Positions 43,403 through 51,935 of a DNA stretch of 64,000 bases are shown here, piece after piece (within the stretch, counting starts at the first letter, position 1; every line of letters begins with the position of its first letter). The stretch spans positions 1 to 64,000 of the forward strand of contig JAGVKQ010000005.1 in NCBI GenBank assembly GCA_020050435.1, in the 5' to 3' direction. The notes under the pieces are model-generated. The model saw only the letters and a program-made list of their open reading frames with translations, was not told the origin of the DNA and did no database searches. The DNA is from Candidatus Caenarcanales bacterium (GTDB lineage Bacteria > Cyanobacteriota > Vampirovibrionia > 2-02-FULL-35-15). A program made the translations under genes and the position numbers.

Positions 43403-44224
43403 ATGAAGCTTATGCCAACTGAAAAAAAAATAGCCATAATATCTGGCAATGGAGAACTTCCTGTGGCCGTAGCCAGATCTGCTAAAGAGCAGGGCTACAG
43501 GACTTTTGGTGTGGCTGTAACTGAAGAAGCTTCTTATAAGCTAGATGGTGTTTGTGACAAGGTTGCAAAATTTTCTCCAGGTCAGGTTTCCAAAATACTT
43601 GAAGCAGTAAAAAAAGAAATGATTAACCAAGTCATATTTATTGGCAAGGTTTCTAAGCTTGATTTACTTAGAAATGCTTATAAGTTTGATTGGCTGGGAA
43701 TTCAGGTAATAAGTAAGTTTTCTAATTTAAATGATGACACCATTCATTTTGCACTTATAGATTTTTTAAAACAATATGATTTAGAAATACTTCCACAAAC
43801 AATGTTTTTGAAACATTTATTAATGGAAAAAGAGATTTTAAGTAAAAGAATACCTACATTAGAAGAAAGAGTTGATATAGAATTTGGTTTTGACATGGCA
43901 AAAAAAGCAGGCAGTCTAGATGTTGGACAAACTGTAGTGGTTAAAAATAAAATGATTTTAGCTATAGAAGCCATAGAAGGAACAGATGAAGCCATTAAGA
44001 GAGGTTGTGGATTTGCTAAAGGTGAAGTAGTAGTTGTAAAGGTTTCAAGACCAAATCAAGATGAAAGATTTGATTTACCTACGATTGGTGAAAGAACTGT
44101 TGAAACAATTGGAAGAAATGGTGGCGGGATTTTAGCTTTTGAATCTGGAAAAACAATCGTAACAAATAAAGAAAAAATGATTGAAACTGCAAATAAATAT
44201 AATATTTGTTTGATAGCTATTTGA
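43403..44224 (+). CDS. lpxI: UDP-2,3-diacylglucosamine pyrophosphatase LpxI
   Basis: 273 residues from ATG 43403 (or 43412). Matches LpxI (formerly DUF1009): IAIISGNGELPVAVARSAKEQGY, the VSKILEAVKKE ... VIFIGKVSKL region, NDDTIHFALIDFL, GFDMAKKAGSLDVGQTVVVKN, EAIEGTDEAIKRG and DLPTIGERTVE. It hydrolyses UDP-2,3-diacylglucosamine to lipid X in lipid A synthesis, supporting a diderm envelope. LpxI substitutes for LpxH in alphaproteobacteria, cyanobacteria-related and other groups. TATAAT at 43399-43404 overlaps the first ATG, so translation may start at the second. Confidence 0.92.
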   Translation: MKLMPTEKKIAIISGNGELPVAVARSAKEQGYRTFGVAVTEEASYKLDGVCDKVAKFSPGQVSKILEAVKKEMINQVIFIGKVSKLDLLRNAYKFDWLGIQVISKFSNLNDDTIHFALIDFLKQYDLEILPQTMFLKHLLMEKEILSKRIPTLEERVDIEFGFDMAKKAGSLDVGQTVVVKNKMILAIEAIEGTDEAIKRGCGFAKGEVVVVKVSRPNQDERFDLPTIGERTVETIGRNGGGILAFESGKTIVTNKEKMIETANKYNICLIAI

Positions 44225-44226
44225 TT

Positions 44227-45588
44227 CTACTGACTTATTACACACTTTGCAGTGTCTGCATCAAAGCCATCATTAAATAAACATCCTGGAACCGTAATAA
44301 AGTTTCCTTGAATCAATCTACATACAGGTTTACCTGCAGTACTCTCACAGAAAGGCTTTCCTGTGTCACACATGATTTCACCGTCGGTACAAAAAGGTTT
44401 TCCAGTCTCAGCAAGATCAGGCTTAATAGTATTTTTTTTGCATCTTAATAATTCTGGTTTACAGTAATAAGAGTTAGGATCACTTAATATATGAGTATCA
44501 AACTTTTTCTTACAGCAATCAGGTCTTTTTGTATTCCCGCCGACAATACACTTGGGAATAAACCCTTGCTTGCATCTAGCTTTTCTACCATCTATGCATC
44601 TAGGACCCCTGTCACAATAAAAATTTCCTGAGCTCGCTGTAGCGGATCTAAGTGAATTGTCCTCTGTTGAGGCTATACATGCTAACGGTGAATCCTTACA
44701 AGTTGTACCAAGGCAACATAAAGACCTTTCAAGAAAACAGCTTGGAATTCCTGAGGAAGAACAGCTAGCCTTAAATCCTTGATTGCATATTAAGGTACCA
44801 GAACAAAAGCAACAACTCCCGCTGGAACTGCCCGAGGATGAACTACTGCTTGAAGAAGAGCTAGAAGATGTGCTAGAAGATGAGCTAGAACTGCTACTTG
44901 AAGAAGAGCTTGAAGATGAACTAGAACTGGAGGTTTGCAAACCTCCACTACTAGAAGATCCGCTAGAAGATGAAGAAGAAATGCATGCAGGAATAGTTTG
45001 AACACAGTTATTTCCAGTACAACAAGAATAAGAATTTCCAAAACATTGTGGACTGCCTGAAGAAGAACAAGTGGCAACTTTACCGTCTAAACAGAAAAGT
45101 TCATTGTTTGAGCAAATACAGCATGGTTTACCACTGCTAGATATAGAACCTGAGCTTGATGAGCTTGAAATTCCTTTACAGCTATAAAATATCGGAGAAA
45201 AACATCTGGGAATATCTTTGCAGGGATCATTTTTAATGCACTGCTCATTTTCTTTACAACAAAGATTATTACAAGGATTTAAACAAATATTTCCTGAAGA
45301 AGAGCTACTGGAATTGTTTTGTATACAACTCCCAGAAATTATCATATTGAATCCAAAACATCTTGGATAATTTAGACCCATAGAAATTATGCATCTTGGA
45401 GCGTATCCATTTGTACAAGAAAAAGTAAATCCAGCACAGCACTTTGGTGTTCCTTGAAAACATGTTGCAGAGCATGTATTAGTGACTATAGCAGCATATG
45501 ATTTATTTGAATCAGGCAAAAAAATAATATTAAAAGACTGAATAAAAGCCAAACTCAAAATAAGTATAAAAACTACCATCTTTTTCAT
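44227..45588 (-). CDS. Exported Cys-rich protein with long serine tracts
   Basis: 453 residues. A signal sequence (residues 1-32) is followed by at least five cysteine-rich modules separated by Ser runs; the longest run (~215-255) is almost pure Ser. Modules read like CxN..LFCLDGKVATC then SSSGSPQCF, and CNQGFKASC then SSSGIPSCF. The C-terminal ~130 residues have CxDG/CxxGKP..C units without Ser linkers (RCIDGRKARCKQGFIPKC). About 50 Cys imply many disulfides. The same module appears in the proteins at 1-1653 and 10827-11702. Probably an extracellular or surface protein; role unknown. Confidence 0.75.
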   Translation of the reverse strand: MKKMVVFILILSLAFIQSFNIIFLPDSNKSYAAIVTNTCSATCFQGTPKCCAGFTFSCTNGYAPRCIISMGLNYPRCFGFNMIISGSCIQNNSSSSSSGNICLNPCNNLCCKENEQCIKNDPCKDIPRCFSPIFYSCKGISSSSSSGSISSSGKPCCICSNNELFCLDGKVATCSSSGSPQCFGNSYSCCTGNNCVQTIPACISSSSSSGSSSSGGLQTSSSSSSSSSSSSSSSSSSSSTSSSSSSSSSSSSGSSSGSCCFCSGTLICNQGFKASCSSSGIPSCFLERSLCCLGTTCKDSPLACIASTEDNSLRSATASSGNFYCDRGPRCIDGRKARCKQGFIPKCIVGGNTKRPDCCKKKFDTHILSDPNSYYCKPELLRCKKNTIKPDLAETGKPFCTDGEIMCDTGKPFCESTAGKPVCRLIQGNFITVPGCLFNDGFDADTAKCVISQ

Positions 45589-45770
45589 TCCTCAATTTGA
45601 ACATACAAAGTAAAGTAGATTTTTACTTTTTATCCTTTCTTTAGTATTGAGAGATTAATTTTTTTTAATGTATTAAAAACTCTTTTATCTTGTTAAATTT
45701 CTACTTAAATATGTAGATAATTCATACTAATTTAATCTTTTTCTTTTAGTGGATCGGTTATATTCAAATT

Positions 45771-47129
45771 ATGGATGTTAATGGATCACAACCTGTAGGT
45801 AGTTCTGTTGCAAAGGCTGGACCTGCCCTTAATCTATCAAACCAAGGAAAATCTTCACAAACGTTGACTGAAGTTGTTGATCGATTTCTAGTAGAAGTTC
45901 AAAAAAAAGATTCCCTTGCTAAAGAAAGAACCTTTCAATATATATTAAATGACTTAATGCCTGCTTTAAGAAGATATTCACAATCTGGATTTGAAAATAT
46001 AGATGAAGTTAAAAATTCAGTTCAACGTTCTGGGTTAGATAGAACTAATTTACAATATTCTTTTTCTGATATTCAATCTATTGAGCCCGCATCGAGGAGA
46101 TTAAAGAAATTACTAATACGTTTAAATAAAGAATTACTTACACCAAACAATTTTTTTATTTGGGATATGGCAAATTATGGCTCACCTTCATTAACCAATG
46201 TCAAAATATGTTTTATAGTATCTGAGCAAAATCAAATAATTTTAAATAAACCTATAATAGTTTATATGGGGCTTCCTGTTTACAAACCTGATAATGTTCA
46301 ACAACCCGTTGGAGTTGCTAAATTTGAAGAAGAGTCAATCTTCATTGATTTAGAAGAGGCAAATTTAAAAGCTCAAGATCCGTGGAAATCTAAAAATTTT
46401 CAAGGAGATCCAAGGGATAAAAGATTTTTTGATGCTGTATGGGGATTAAATGATGCTTTAAGAGTTAAATATGGCACCCCAGAAAGATTATTAGTAGAAC
46501 AGGTTAGATCTACTCTTACCGAGGAAATGCAGCACATTAGAGATAATAAAAAAGTAATGGATCTAATAGTAGAGGGAAGTGAAAGAAACGGCCAAGCAGT
46601 TAATCTAGCTCATGTTTTATTTGAGCCTACATTTGCTGAGACAACTCAAAAAGGAAGCTTTATAAATCATAAATTTTTACACTCAACACAAAATCGAAAT
46701 GCTTTTCAAGGATTGTTTCCAAGCCCTCCTGCTTCTTATAAAATTCAAGCCATGTCGTGGGCTACTTTTAATGTTGCTAGCAGTGTAGTTGAATCATCTG
46801 GAAATCTTGCACAATGTGCAATAGCTGATCCTAAATTAAGTATACTTAAGTGGCTAAATTATTTTGGACAATTTGAAACTAATATGGTTTATGGAATGAT
46901 GGGAGCATGGAATTTATATATGCTTAGAGCTAATTTAGATGGTTCTTTAGGACAGACGAATCTGTTGCCAGATCAGAATATAGGCTTAATGGAACCGCTT
47001 GCCTATGCTGACATAGGCTTAGAGTGTACTTCTCTAAATGATCAGATCTTAAGTGCTGCCGCAGAAAGAACTTTTAATTCTCAATTTGTAGATAGATTAG
47101 ATTCGGAAACGTTTAAACAAGTAATTTAA
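45771..47129 (+). CDS. Protein of unknown function
   Basis: 452 residues, no signal peptide, mixed alpha/beta. STLTEEMQHIRDNKKVMD (~245-262) followed by ETTQKGSFINHKF resembles an EExxH-like metal site; that is weak. No family recognised. The start has no Shine-Dalgarno, with a TTATATTC stretch about 15 bases upstream. A single gene before the 87-residue protein. Confidence 0.65.
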   Translation: MDVNGSQPVGSSVAKAGPALNLSNQGKSSQTLTEVVDRFLVEVQKKDSLAKERTFQYILNDLMPALRRYSQSGFENIDEVKNSVQRSGLDRTNLQYSFSDIQSIEPASRRLKKLLIRLNKELLTPNNFFIWDMANYGSPSLTNVKICFIVSEQNQIILNKPIIVYMGLPVYKPDNVQQPVGVAKFEEESIFIDLEEANLKAQDPWKSKNFQGDPRDKRFFDAVWGLNDALRVKYGTPERLLVEQVRSTLTEEMQHIRDNKKVMDLIVEGSERNGQAVNLAHVLFEPTFAETTQKGSFINHKFLHSTQNRNAFQGLFPSPPASYKIQAMSWATFNVASSVVESSGNLAQCAIADPKLSILKWLNYFGQFETNMVYGMMGAWNLYMLRANLDGSLGQTNLLPDQNIGLMEPLAYADIGLECTSLNDQILSAAAERTFNSQFVDRLDSETFKQVI

Positions 47130-47204
47130 ATTTTTAACCTCTCGTTAACTAACTAGACAAATGTCCTATCAACTTCTTTTAATCTTTATCCTTTTATAGT
47201 TACG

Positions 47205-47468
47205 ATGCACTTTATGGACATACAATTAGATCAAGAAGCGCTGGATAGAACATACAGCCAAATTAACTACTTTTCAAACATTCCAAAACACATAAAGAAC
47301 ATGGTAACCAACTTTGATAAGTTTGAACAAGAAGATTCTAAAGCTGTAAAACCAGCTCACATAGTAAATCAAAGAATGTCAGTTATTGGTGGAAAGTTGA
47401 ATATGCCAGTTTTTACTGAAGTTAATGAATTTACTCAACATAGTTATGAAGAATATTCTTTTAACTAG
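47205..47468 (+). CDS. Small protein of unknown function
   Basis: 87 residues (84 from the second ATG at 47214). Polar, helical N-terminal half (LDQEALDRTYSQINYFSNIPKHIKNMV) and an acidic, aromatic C-terminus. Ribosome site not evident; TTTTATAGT lies just before the start. It is 76 bases after the previous gene and may share its transcript. Confidence 0.5.
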   Translation: MHFMDIQLDQEALDRTYSQINYFSNIPKHIKNMVTNFDKFEQEDSKAVKPAHIVNQRMSVIGGKLNMPVFTEVNEFTQHSYEEYSFN

Positions 47469-47611
47469 ATCTTAAGACTTTTAAAAACAATTAGATAGCC
47501 CTTAATTTTTTAGATAACCCTAATAGATTTTTATTACTTAACTTTCTCATAACACTACTCCTATATAAACTCTTCATCCCTTTTCAAAGAAGGGCATGAA
47601 AGGTTTTTAAA

Positions 47612-48250
47612 ATGAACTATACACAAAAAGATCTCGGCCCAACAATCGGTGGAATGTTATATAAGCTCAAGATGATTGAAGCTATAACTAATAACATTGC
47701 TAACTCAGGAACATCTGGTTATAAAAGAGTGATTCCAGAGGCAATTAGCTTTAAATCAGTTCTTGGTGAAGCAGCCATTCATGATTACACTCAAGGACCA
47801 GTAAGTAAAACTGGAAATAAGTTTGATTTAGCAATTGAAGGAAATGCACACTTTTTAGTAGAAGGAAAAAATGGACCAGAAGCATCTAGATTAAGCAACT
47901 TTCAATTAAACTCAAAAGGAAATTTATCTAATGTACTTGGTCAAGAATTAGTTGTTATTGATAAAACAGAAAAAGATATTAGTCTTGCAAAGTCTGATGA
48001 TATTACTATAAATGCAAATGGAGAAATCTTTGTAGGAACAGAAAAGTATGGAAGAATTGCTCTACAAATCCTAGATAATAAACCAGTAAGAATTCATCAA
48101 GGATCAGTTGAGTCATCAAATGTAGACATGATGGGTGAAATGGCATCACTTTCATTAATGCTTCGTTCTTTTGAAGCAAGTGAAAAAGCTCTCGGTATGG
48201 AAGCATCAATTGATAAAGAATTAATAGAGAAATACGGAAGAAACGTCTAA
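47612..48250 (+). CDS. flgF: Flagellar rod/hook protein, FlgF-like
   Basis: 212 residues. An N-terminal rod motif (KMIEAITNNIANSGTSGYKR) with the NN(I/L)AN consensus, FDLAIEGNAHFLVEG in the middle (FlgE/F/G type) and the conserved C-terminal coiled end (SVESSNVDMMGEMASLSLMLRSFEASEKAL). Shorter than typical FlgF (~250), so FlgF is the better of the rod assignments but not certain. AAAGG precedes the ATG. First gene of the flagellar operon; flgG follows after 10 bases. Confidence 0.82.
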   Translation: MNYTQKDLGPTIGGMLYKLKMIEAITNNIANSGTSGYKRVIPEAISFKSVLGEAAIHDYTQGPVSKTGNKFDLAIEGNAHFLVEGKNGPEASRLSNFQLNSKGNLSNVLGQELVVIDKTEKDISLAKSDDITINANGEIFVGTEKYGRIALQILDNKPVRIHQGSVESSNVDMMGEMASLSLMLRSFEASEKALGMEASIDKELIEKYGRNV

Positions 48251-48260
48251 AGGAGAAATC

Positions 48261-49106
48261 ATGAGTTTATCACATCAAGCACTAGGCGCAGCAAATAATC
48301 AAATGAATGCATTGGGGAAACTTGTTGAAAACATTTCAAATGCAAATTCAATTGCTTATAAAAAAGAAGAAGTAAGCTTTGTTGAAACTTTAAATGGGCA
48401 AGTAGCCAGTGTAGAAAACAAAGACTTCTCTCAAGGTGCACTTAAAAGAACAGATGATCTTTTAGATCTAGCAATTGATGGACAAGGATTTTTTGAGGTA
48501 GAACTTCCTAGTGGACAAAGAGGATATACAAGAGTTGGAAGATTTAAACAAAATTCAGATGGTGAACTTATTACTCAAGAAGGATACAGAGTAATTCCAC
48601 AAATAGAACAAACACAAAACGCAACAAGATCAGTTATAGAACGTAAGCCTTTAATAATATCAAGCGGAGATGCTGCAAATCTTTCTGTCAATGAGCTTGG
48701 TCTAAATTTAAAAGTGGTAGAACCAAAACTTACAATCCCAGCAAACTTTAATCCAGATATTAAAGAAGATGGAAGTATCATTGGCGTGGATTCATCTACT
48801 GGAGATAAATCAACAATTGGAAAAATAAGTGTAGTTGTATTTAACAACCCAAATGGTTTAGAATCACTTGGCAAAGGATACTTTATTCCTAGTAAAGATT
48901 CAGGAGCTCCACAAGATACAGAAGTGGGATCAAACTCAATGACAAAAGTTAAACAAGGATATTTAGAGCTAAGTAACGTAAATATGGCAACACAGTTTAT
49001 GGAGCTTACAAAGATGAGAGATTTAATTACTGCACAGTTTAAAGTTTTAAAAGCAATAGATAAGATTTATGAAAATGTAAATTATACAATTGCAAGATCA
49101 GCGTAA
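48261..49106 (+). CDS. flgG: Flagellar distal rod protein FlgG-like
   Basis: 281 residues with ALGKLVENISNANSIAYKKE at the N-terminus, LDLAIDGQGFFEVELPSG and YTRVGRFKQNSDGELITQEGY (FlgG core) and the C-terminal GYLELSNVNMATQFMELTKMRD. Length and core match FlgG (about 260). It assembles into the distal rod through the flagellar export apparatus. AAAGGAG precedes the ATG. The central part (~135-175) deviates from proteobacterial FlgG. Confidence 0.88.
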   Translation: MSLSHQALGAANNQMNALGKLVENISNANSIAYKKEEVSFVETLNGQVASVENKDFSQGALKRTDDLLDLAIDGQGFFEVELPSGQRGYTRVGRFKQNSDGELITQEGYRVIPQIEQTQNATRSVIERKPLIISSGDAANLSVNELGLNLKVVEPKLTIPANFNPDIKEDGSIIGVDSSTGDKSTIGKISVVVFNNPNGLESLGKGYFIPSKDSGAPQDTEVGSNSMTKVKQGYLELSNVNMATQFMELTKMRDLITAQFKVLKAIDKIYENVNYTIARSA

Positions 49107-49126
49107 TAGATTGAAAGGAAAAAACA

Positions 49127-49873
49127 ATGTCAAACGCACTTTTAAATTCAATATTAGGTCAGGCAACAAGTACCATTAATTCACTACCTGTTGACTCAAA
49201 TGTGCACGTACCATCTAAAGCAGTGTTTGGAAAGTTTTTTAATAACATGCTTTCAGCATTTACAGGCAATCAAGGCGGCATCAATCTAGGAAATGGACAA
49301 ATGCAAGGTTTAGGTGGAATTACTAACCCAACAGCATTGCAAGCATTTAATAATGCACGTCCTAATGGACTACCTTTTAATGCTTCTGGACTACAAAATT
49401 ATAATACTCAATCTGCTGGACCAGCTTTACTTCAACCACCAGGGATACAATCAAATCTTGCTTATCAACAAGCTCAATTACAAGGTCTTGCTCCAGGAGT
49501 TTCAGGTTTACAAGGTTTTGCTGGTCAACAAAATCCATATGGAAATACGCAACAATCATCTCTTCCAGGTGGTCCAGTAGGATTTGGAGGATTTGGTCTT
49601 CCAAATGCAGGTGGTGGTAAATTTCAAATGCTTCTTTATCCTGTTTTAGGATTAGTTTCAGTGTTTAAATCAATTTTTGGAATAAGAAGTCTTATAGCAA
49701 ATGGAATGCATCCAATAAGAGTAAGTAAAGAAAATCTAGCATTCAATCAAACAAAAACTATTTACTCAGAATATGATCAGCAAGAAGGAAGTTTTGACGA
49801 GTTCTCTTATCCTAATGAGAAAGACCCAGAGCAAGGTGATCAATCTATTGCTCAACATTTAAATGAGATATAA
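49127..49873 (+). CDS. Unknown protein inside the flagellar operon
   Basis: 248 residues with AAAGGA before the ATG, 20 bases after flgG. The N-terminus (1-45) is helical; residues ~50-160 are Gln/Gly/Asn/Pro-rich and likely disordered; a hydrophobic segment (KFQMLLYPVLGLVSVFKSIFGIRSLIANG, split around residue 175) could insert in a membrane; the tail is acidic. It does not match known hook, rod, FliK or FlgD motifs I can recognise. Its position suggests a lineage-specific flagellar component. Confidence 0.65.
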   Translation: MSNALLNSILGQATSTINSLPVDSNVHVPSKAVFGKFFNNMLSAFTGNQGGINLGNGQMQGLGGITNPTALQAFNNARPNGLPFNASGLQNYNTQSAGPALLQPPGIQSNLAYQQAQLQGLAPGVSGLQGFAGQQNPYGNTQQSSLPGGPVGFGGFGLPNAGGGKFQMLLYPVLGLVSVFKSIFGIRSLIANGMHPIRVSKENLAFNQTKTIYSEYDQQEGSFDEFSYPNEKDPEQGDQSIAQHLNEI

Positions 49874-49992
49874 CCCTAAGCATTATTAATATTAAAGAAA
49901 AAGATAAGACTTTTTCAGGGTTACTTATACGATTTTCAAAATAAAAGTGTTTTCTAAACCGTACCTTAACTATTCCTATTAACAATACCTAT

Positions 49993-50064
49993 ATGAAGCC
50001 GATAGATATTCTAGACGGTTATTCAATACCTAAAGAAATGCTGCAAGGAGAAAAAAATGTTTGA
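49993..50064 (+). CDS. Micro-ORF overlapping the flgB start
   Basis: 24 codons including the stop (MKPIDILDGYSIPKEMLQG...), whose TGA overlaps the flgB ATG by a few bases (ATGTTTGA). It spans the flgB ribosome site, so if translated it could couple or restrain flgB. No ribosome site of its own is visible. The rest of 49874-49992 shows nothing else. Confidence 0.25.
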   Translation: MKPIDILDGYSIPKEMLQGEKNV

Positions 50065-50404
50065 GACACAAGGATTTAAAGTAATGAAGGGCCTGACTGA
50101 TGCATCAATGCAACGTCAAGAAGTACTTTCTAATAATCTTGCAAATATTCAAACAGAAGGATTTGTTAGACAAGACATAGACTTTGGCAGTGTATTAGGT
50201 GAATTGAAAAGTGGAATTGCACCAGCAGAAGAAGGAAACAATGGAACGATTGCAAGAGCAAGATATCAAGACAATACAAAAATGACTCTTGAATCTGAGA
50301 TGTCAAAACTTTATGACAACCATATGCGTTATTTACTTTTAGTAAAAGCTCTTGGACATCATTTTGAACACATGAAAAAAGCATTAGAGGTTCGCGCATC
50401 GTAG
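50057..50404 (+). CDS. flgB: Flagellar proximal rod protein FlgB
   Basis: 115 residues, a typical FlgB size. VLSNNLANIQTEGFVRQDIDF carries the rod N-terminal consensus and YDNHMRYLLLVKALGHHFEHMK the C-terminal helix. AAGGAG precedes the ATG by 6 bases. Followed by flgC after 37 bases. Confidence 0.9.
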   Translation: MFETQGFKVMKGLTDASMQRQEVLSNNLANIQTEGFVRQDIDFGSVLGELKSGIAPAEEGNNGTIARARYQDNTKMTLESEMSKLYDNHMRYLLLVKALGHHFEHMKKALEVRAS

Positions 50405-50441
50405 TAGAGGTATGCCGATGGCATGACTAAGGAGAAATAAA

Positions 50442-50906
50442 ATGACATTTTTTGATTTATTAAATACAGCATCAAATGGTTTAGAAGCCCAAAGAGCAAA
50501 AATGGAAATCATTTCCAATAACATTGCTAATTCTTCTACTCCTGGATATAAAAGACAAATTGCAATAGTAAAATCAAAACAGGAAGATCCATTTGCAACA
50601 GTTATGGCAAGAGAACTAGGTATTAAAGATAGTGAGATTCCTAACTTTATTGCTGGAAACCAAGTAGGAAGAGGAATTGAAATTTCTGAAGTTGTTGTAG
50701 ATAAAACACCAGGACAGAAGTTACATATGCCAAATCATCCAAATGCAGATGAGAATGGTGATATAGAAATGTCAAACGTAGACACACTTACAGAAATGCT
50801 TGAAATGATGTATGCAGTTAGAAATTATAAGGCTAACCTATCAATTGTTGAAATGGCAAAAGCTGCAGCAAAAGAAACAATGAATATGGGTAAAGCTGGT
50901 GGGTAA
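50442..50906 (+). CDS. flgC: Flagellar proximal rod protein FlgC
   Basis: 154 residues, full length. N-terminal SNGLEAQRAKMEIISNNIANS then TPGYKRQ, and the C-terminal HPNADENGDIEMSNVDTLTEM then YAVRNYKANLSIVEM, are diagnostic for FlgC. TAAGGAG lies 7 bases before the ATG. The usual partner order flgB-flgC-fliE is kept except for an intervening transglycosylase. Confidence 0.95.
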   Translation: MTFFDLLNTASNGLEAQRAKMEIISNNIANSSTPGYKRQIAIVKSKQEDPFATVMARELGIKDSEIPNFIAGNQVGRGIEISEVVVDKTPGQKLHMPNHPNADENGDIEMSNVDTLTEMLEMMYAVRNYKANLSIVEMAKAAAKETMNMGKAGG

Positions 50907-50941
50907 AGCTGTTTGTTGAATGGGTGGGGACCTTAATTTAC

Positions 50942-51472
50942 ATGCAAAATGATTTTCAAGGAATTAATTTAAATGCTGCTCTTGAAAGAATAAGGGAAAT
51001 AAATTCTCTTTCTTTTAGAGTAACTGGTTTTCCTATTTCATTTCAAACTGCTGTTAAAGGAACATTCTCAAATGTACTAAATGATATGCAAGCTAAAAAG
51101 CTTGCTTTTTCTCCTCTTGTAGAGCAAGCAGCAAAAGAAAATAATATTGATCCAGCCATCGTCCATGCAGTCATAGAGCAAGAATCAGCATATGATTCTA
51201 ATGCTGTGTCCAAATCAGGTGCTCTGGGTTTAATGCAGCTTATGCCAGGCACTGCAAAGCAAATGGGAGTTAAGGATTCATTAAATCCAGAACAAAACAT
51301 AAGGGGTGGTACTAAATATTTATCTTCTTTACTCAATCATTACCATGGTAATTTAACCTTAGCACTATCGGCTTACAATGCTGGACCGAATAATGTAAGT
51401 AAGTATGGAGGAGTCCCACCATTTCGAGAAACACAAAAATATGTGAAAAAAATAATCAGCAAACTTTCATAG
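50942..51472 (+). CDS. Lytic transglycosylase (SLT family) of the flagellar cluster
   Basis: 176 residues from ATG 50942; a GTG at 50924 adds six residues. SLT domain: ENNIDPAIVHAVIEQESAYD with the catalytic Glu, SKSGALGLMQLMPGTA, NIRGGTKYLSSLL and LALSAYNAGPNNV. No signal peptide, as for enzymes exported by the flagellar secretion system. Between flgC and fliE it presumably opens peptidoglycan for the rod, the job FlgJ or its substitutes do. Confidence 0.9.
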   Translation: MQNDFQGINLNAALERIREINSLSFRVTGFPISFQTAVKGTFSNVLNDMQAKKLAFSPLVEQAAKENNIDPAIVHAVIEQESAYDSNAVSKSGALGLMQLMPGTAKQMGVKDSLNPEQNIRGGTKYLSSLLNHYHGNLTLALSAYNAGPNNVSKYGGVPPFRETQKYVKKIISKLS

Positions 51473-51492
51473 GCCGAACAAGGAGATAGAAA

Positions 51493-51813
51493 ATGAATAA
51501 TCCGATGCCAAACTTTAAAAATATGATTCCGGGGATGCCACAAATTCCTCAGATTCAAATGCCATCTCTGCATGGACAAGTATCAAATGGAGGCGGAACA
51601 TTTGGAAATCTTCTTGGTGAAATGCTAACTAAAGTTAATGACACTATGGGGAAATCAGATAGATTATCTGAAGAAGCCGTGACTACAGGAAAAGTTAATC
51701 TTCATGAAGTAATGATTGCAATGGCTGAAGAAGAAGTTGCTTTAGGATTAACGACTCAGGTTGCAGGTAAGTTTATAAGTACAATTGAAAAACTTACACA
51801 AATGCAAGTGTAA
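51493..51813 (+). CDS. fliE: Flagellar MS-ring/rod adaptor FliE
   Basis: 106 residues. The C-terminal pattern VTTGKVNLHEVMIAMAEEEVA then LTTQVAGKFISTIEKLTQMQV matches FliE. A Met/Pro/Gln-rich N-terminal ~35 residues (PNFKNMIPGMPQIPQIQMP) is additional. AAGGAG precedes the ATG by 7 bases. Confidence 0.93.
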   Translation: MNNPMPNFKNMIPGMPQIPQIQMPSLHGQVSNGGGTFGNLLGEMLTKVNDTMGKSDRLSEEAVTTGKVNLHEVMIAMAEEEVALGLTTQVAGKFISTIEKLTQMQV

Positions 51814-51860
51814 AGATAATAGAGGGTAGGCAAGAAGATATAAGGGTAAATAAGTTTTAG

Positions 51861-51926
51861 ATGGCGACAGAACAAGCACAATTAAAAGCACCAAATGTTC
51901 AGGATACGTTAAATAATCTTGGGTAA
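51861..51926 (+). pseudogene. fliF: 5' fragment of fliF ending in an in-frame TAA
   Basis: ATG 51861 opens 21 codons (ATEQAQLKAPNVQDTLNNLG) ended by TAA 51924-51926, in the same frame as the FliF coding region from 51936. Read through, it would give the short cytoplasmic tail usually found before the first FliF transmembrane helix. Either a nonsense mutation, a sequence error or an upstream peptide. Confidence 0.55.
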
Positions 51927-51935
51927 AATAGAAAA

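Noticed and set aside
44860-44940. Regular repeats considered as a CRISPR array
   Set aside because: The period follows serine codons of one reading frame; there are no unique spacers and no cas genes.
44783-45077. Glu/Leu-rich and Leu/His-rich frames
   Set aside because: Shadows of the poly-Ser codons of the Cys/Ser-rich exported protein.
49314-49604. Leu-rich frames on both strands
   Set aside because: Other-frame readings of the Gln/Gly-rich flagellar-operon gene, which has a ribosome site and operon spacing.
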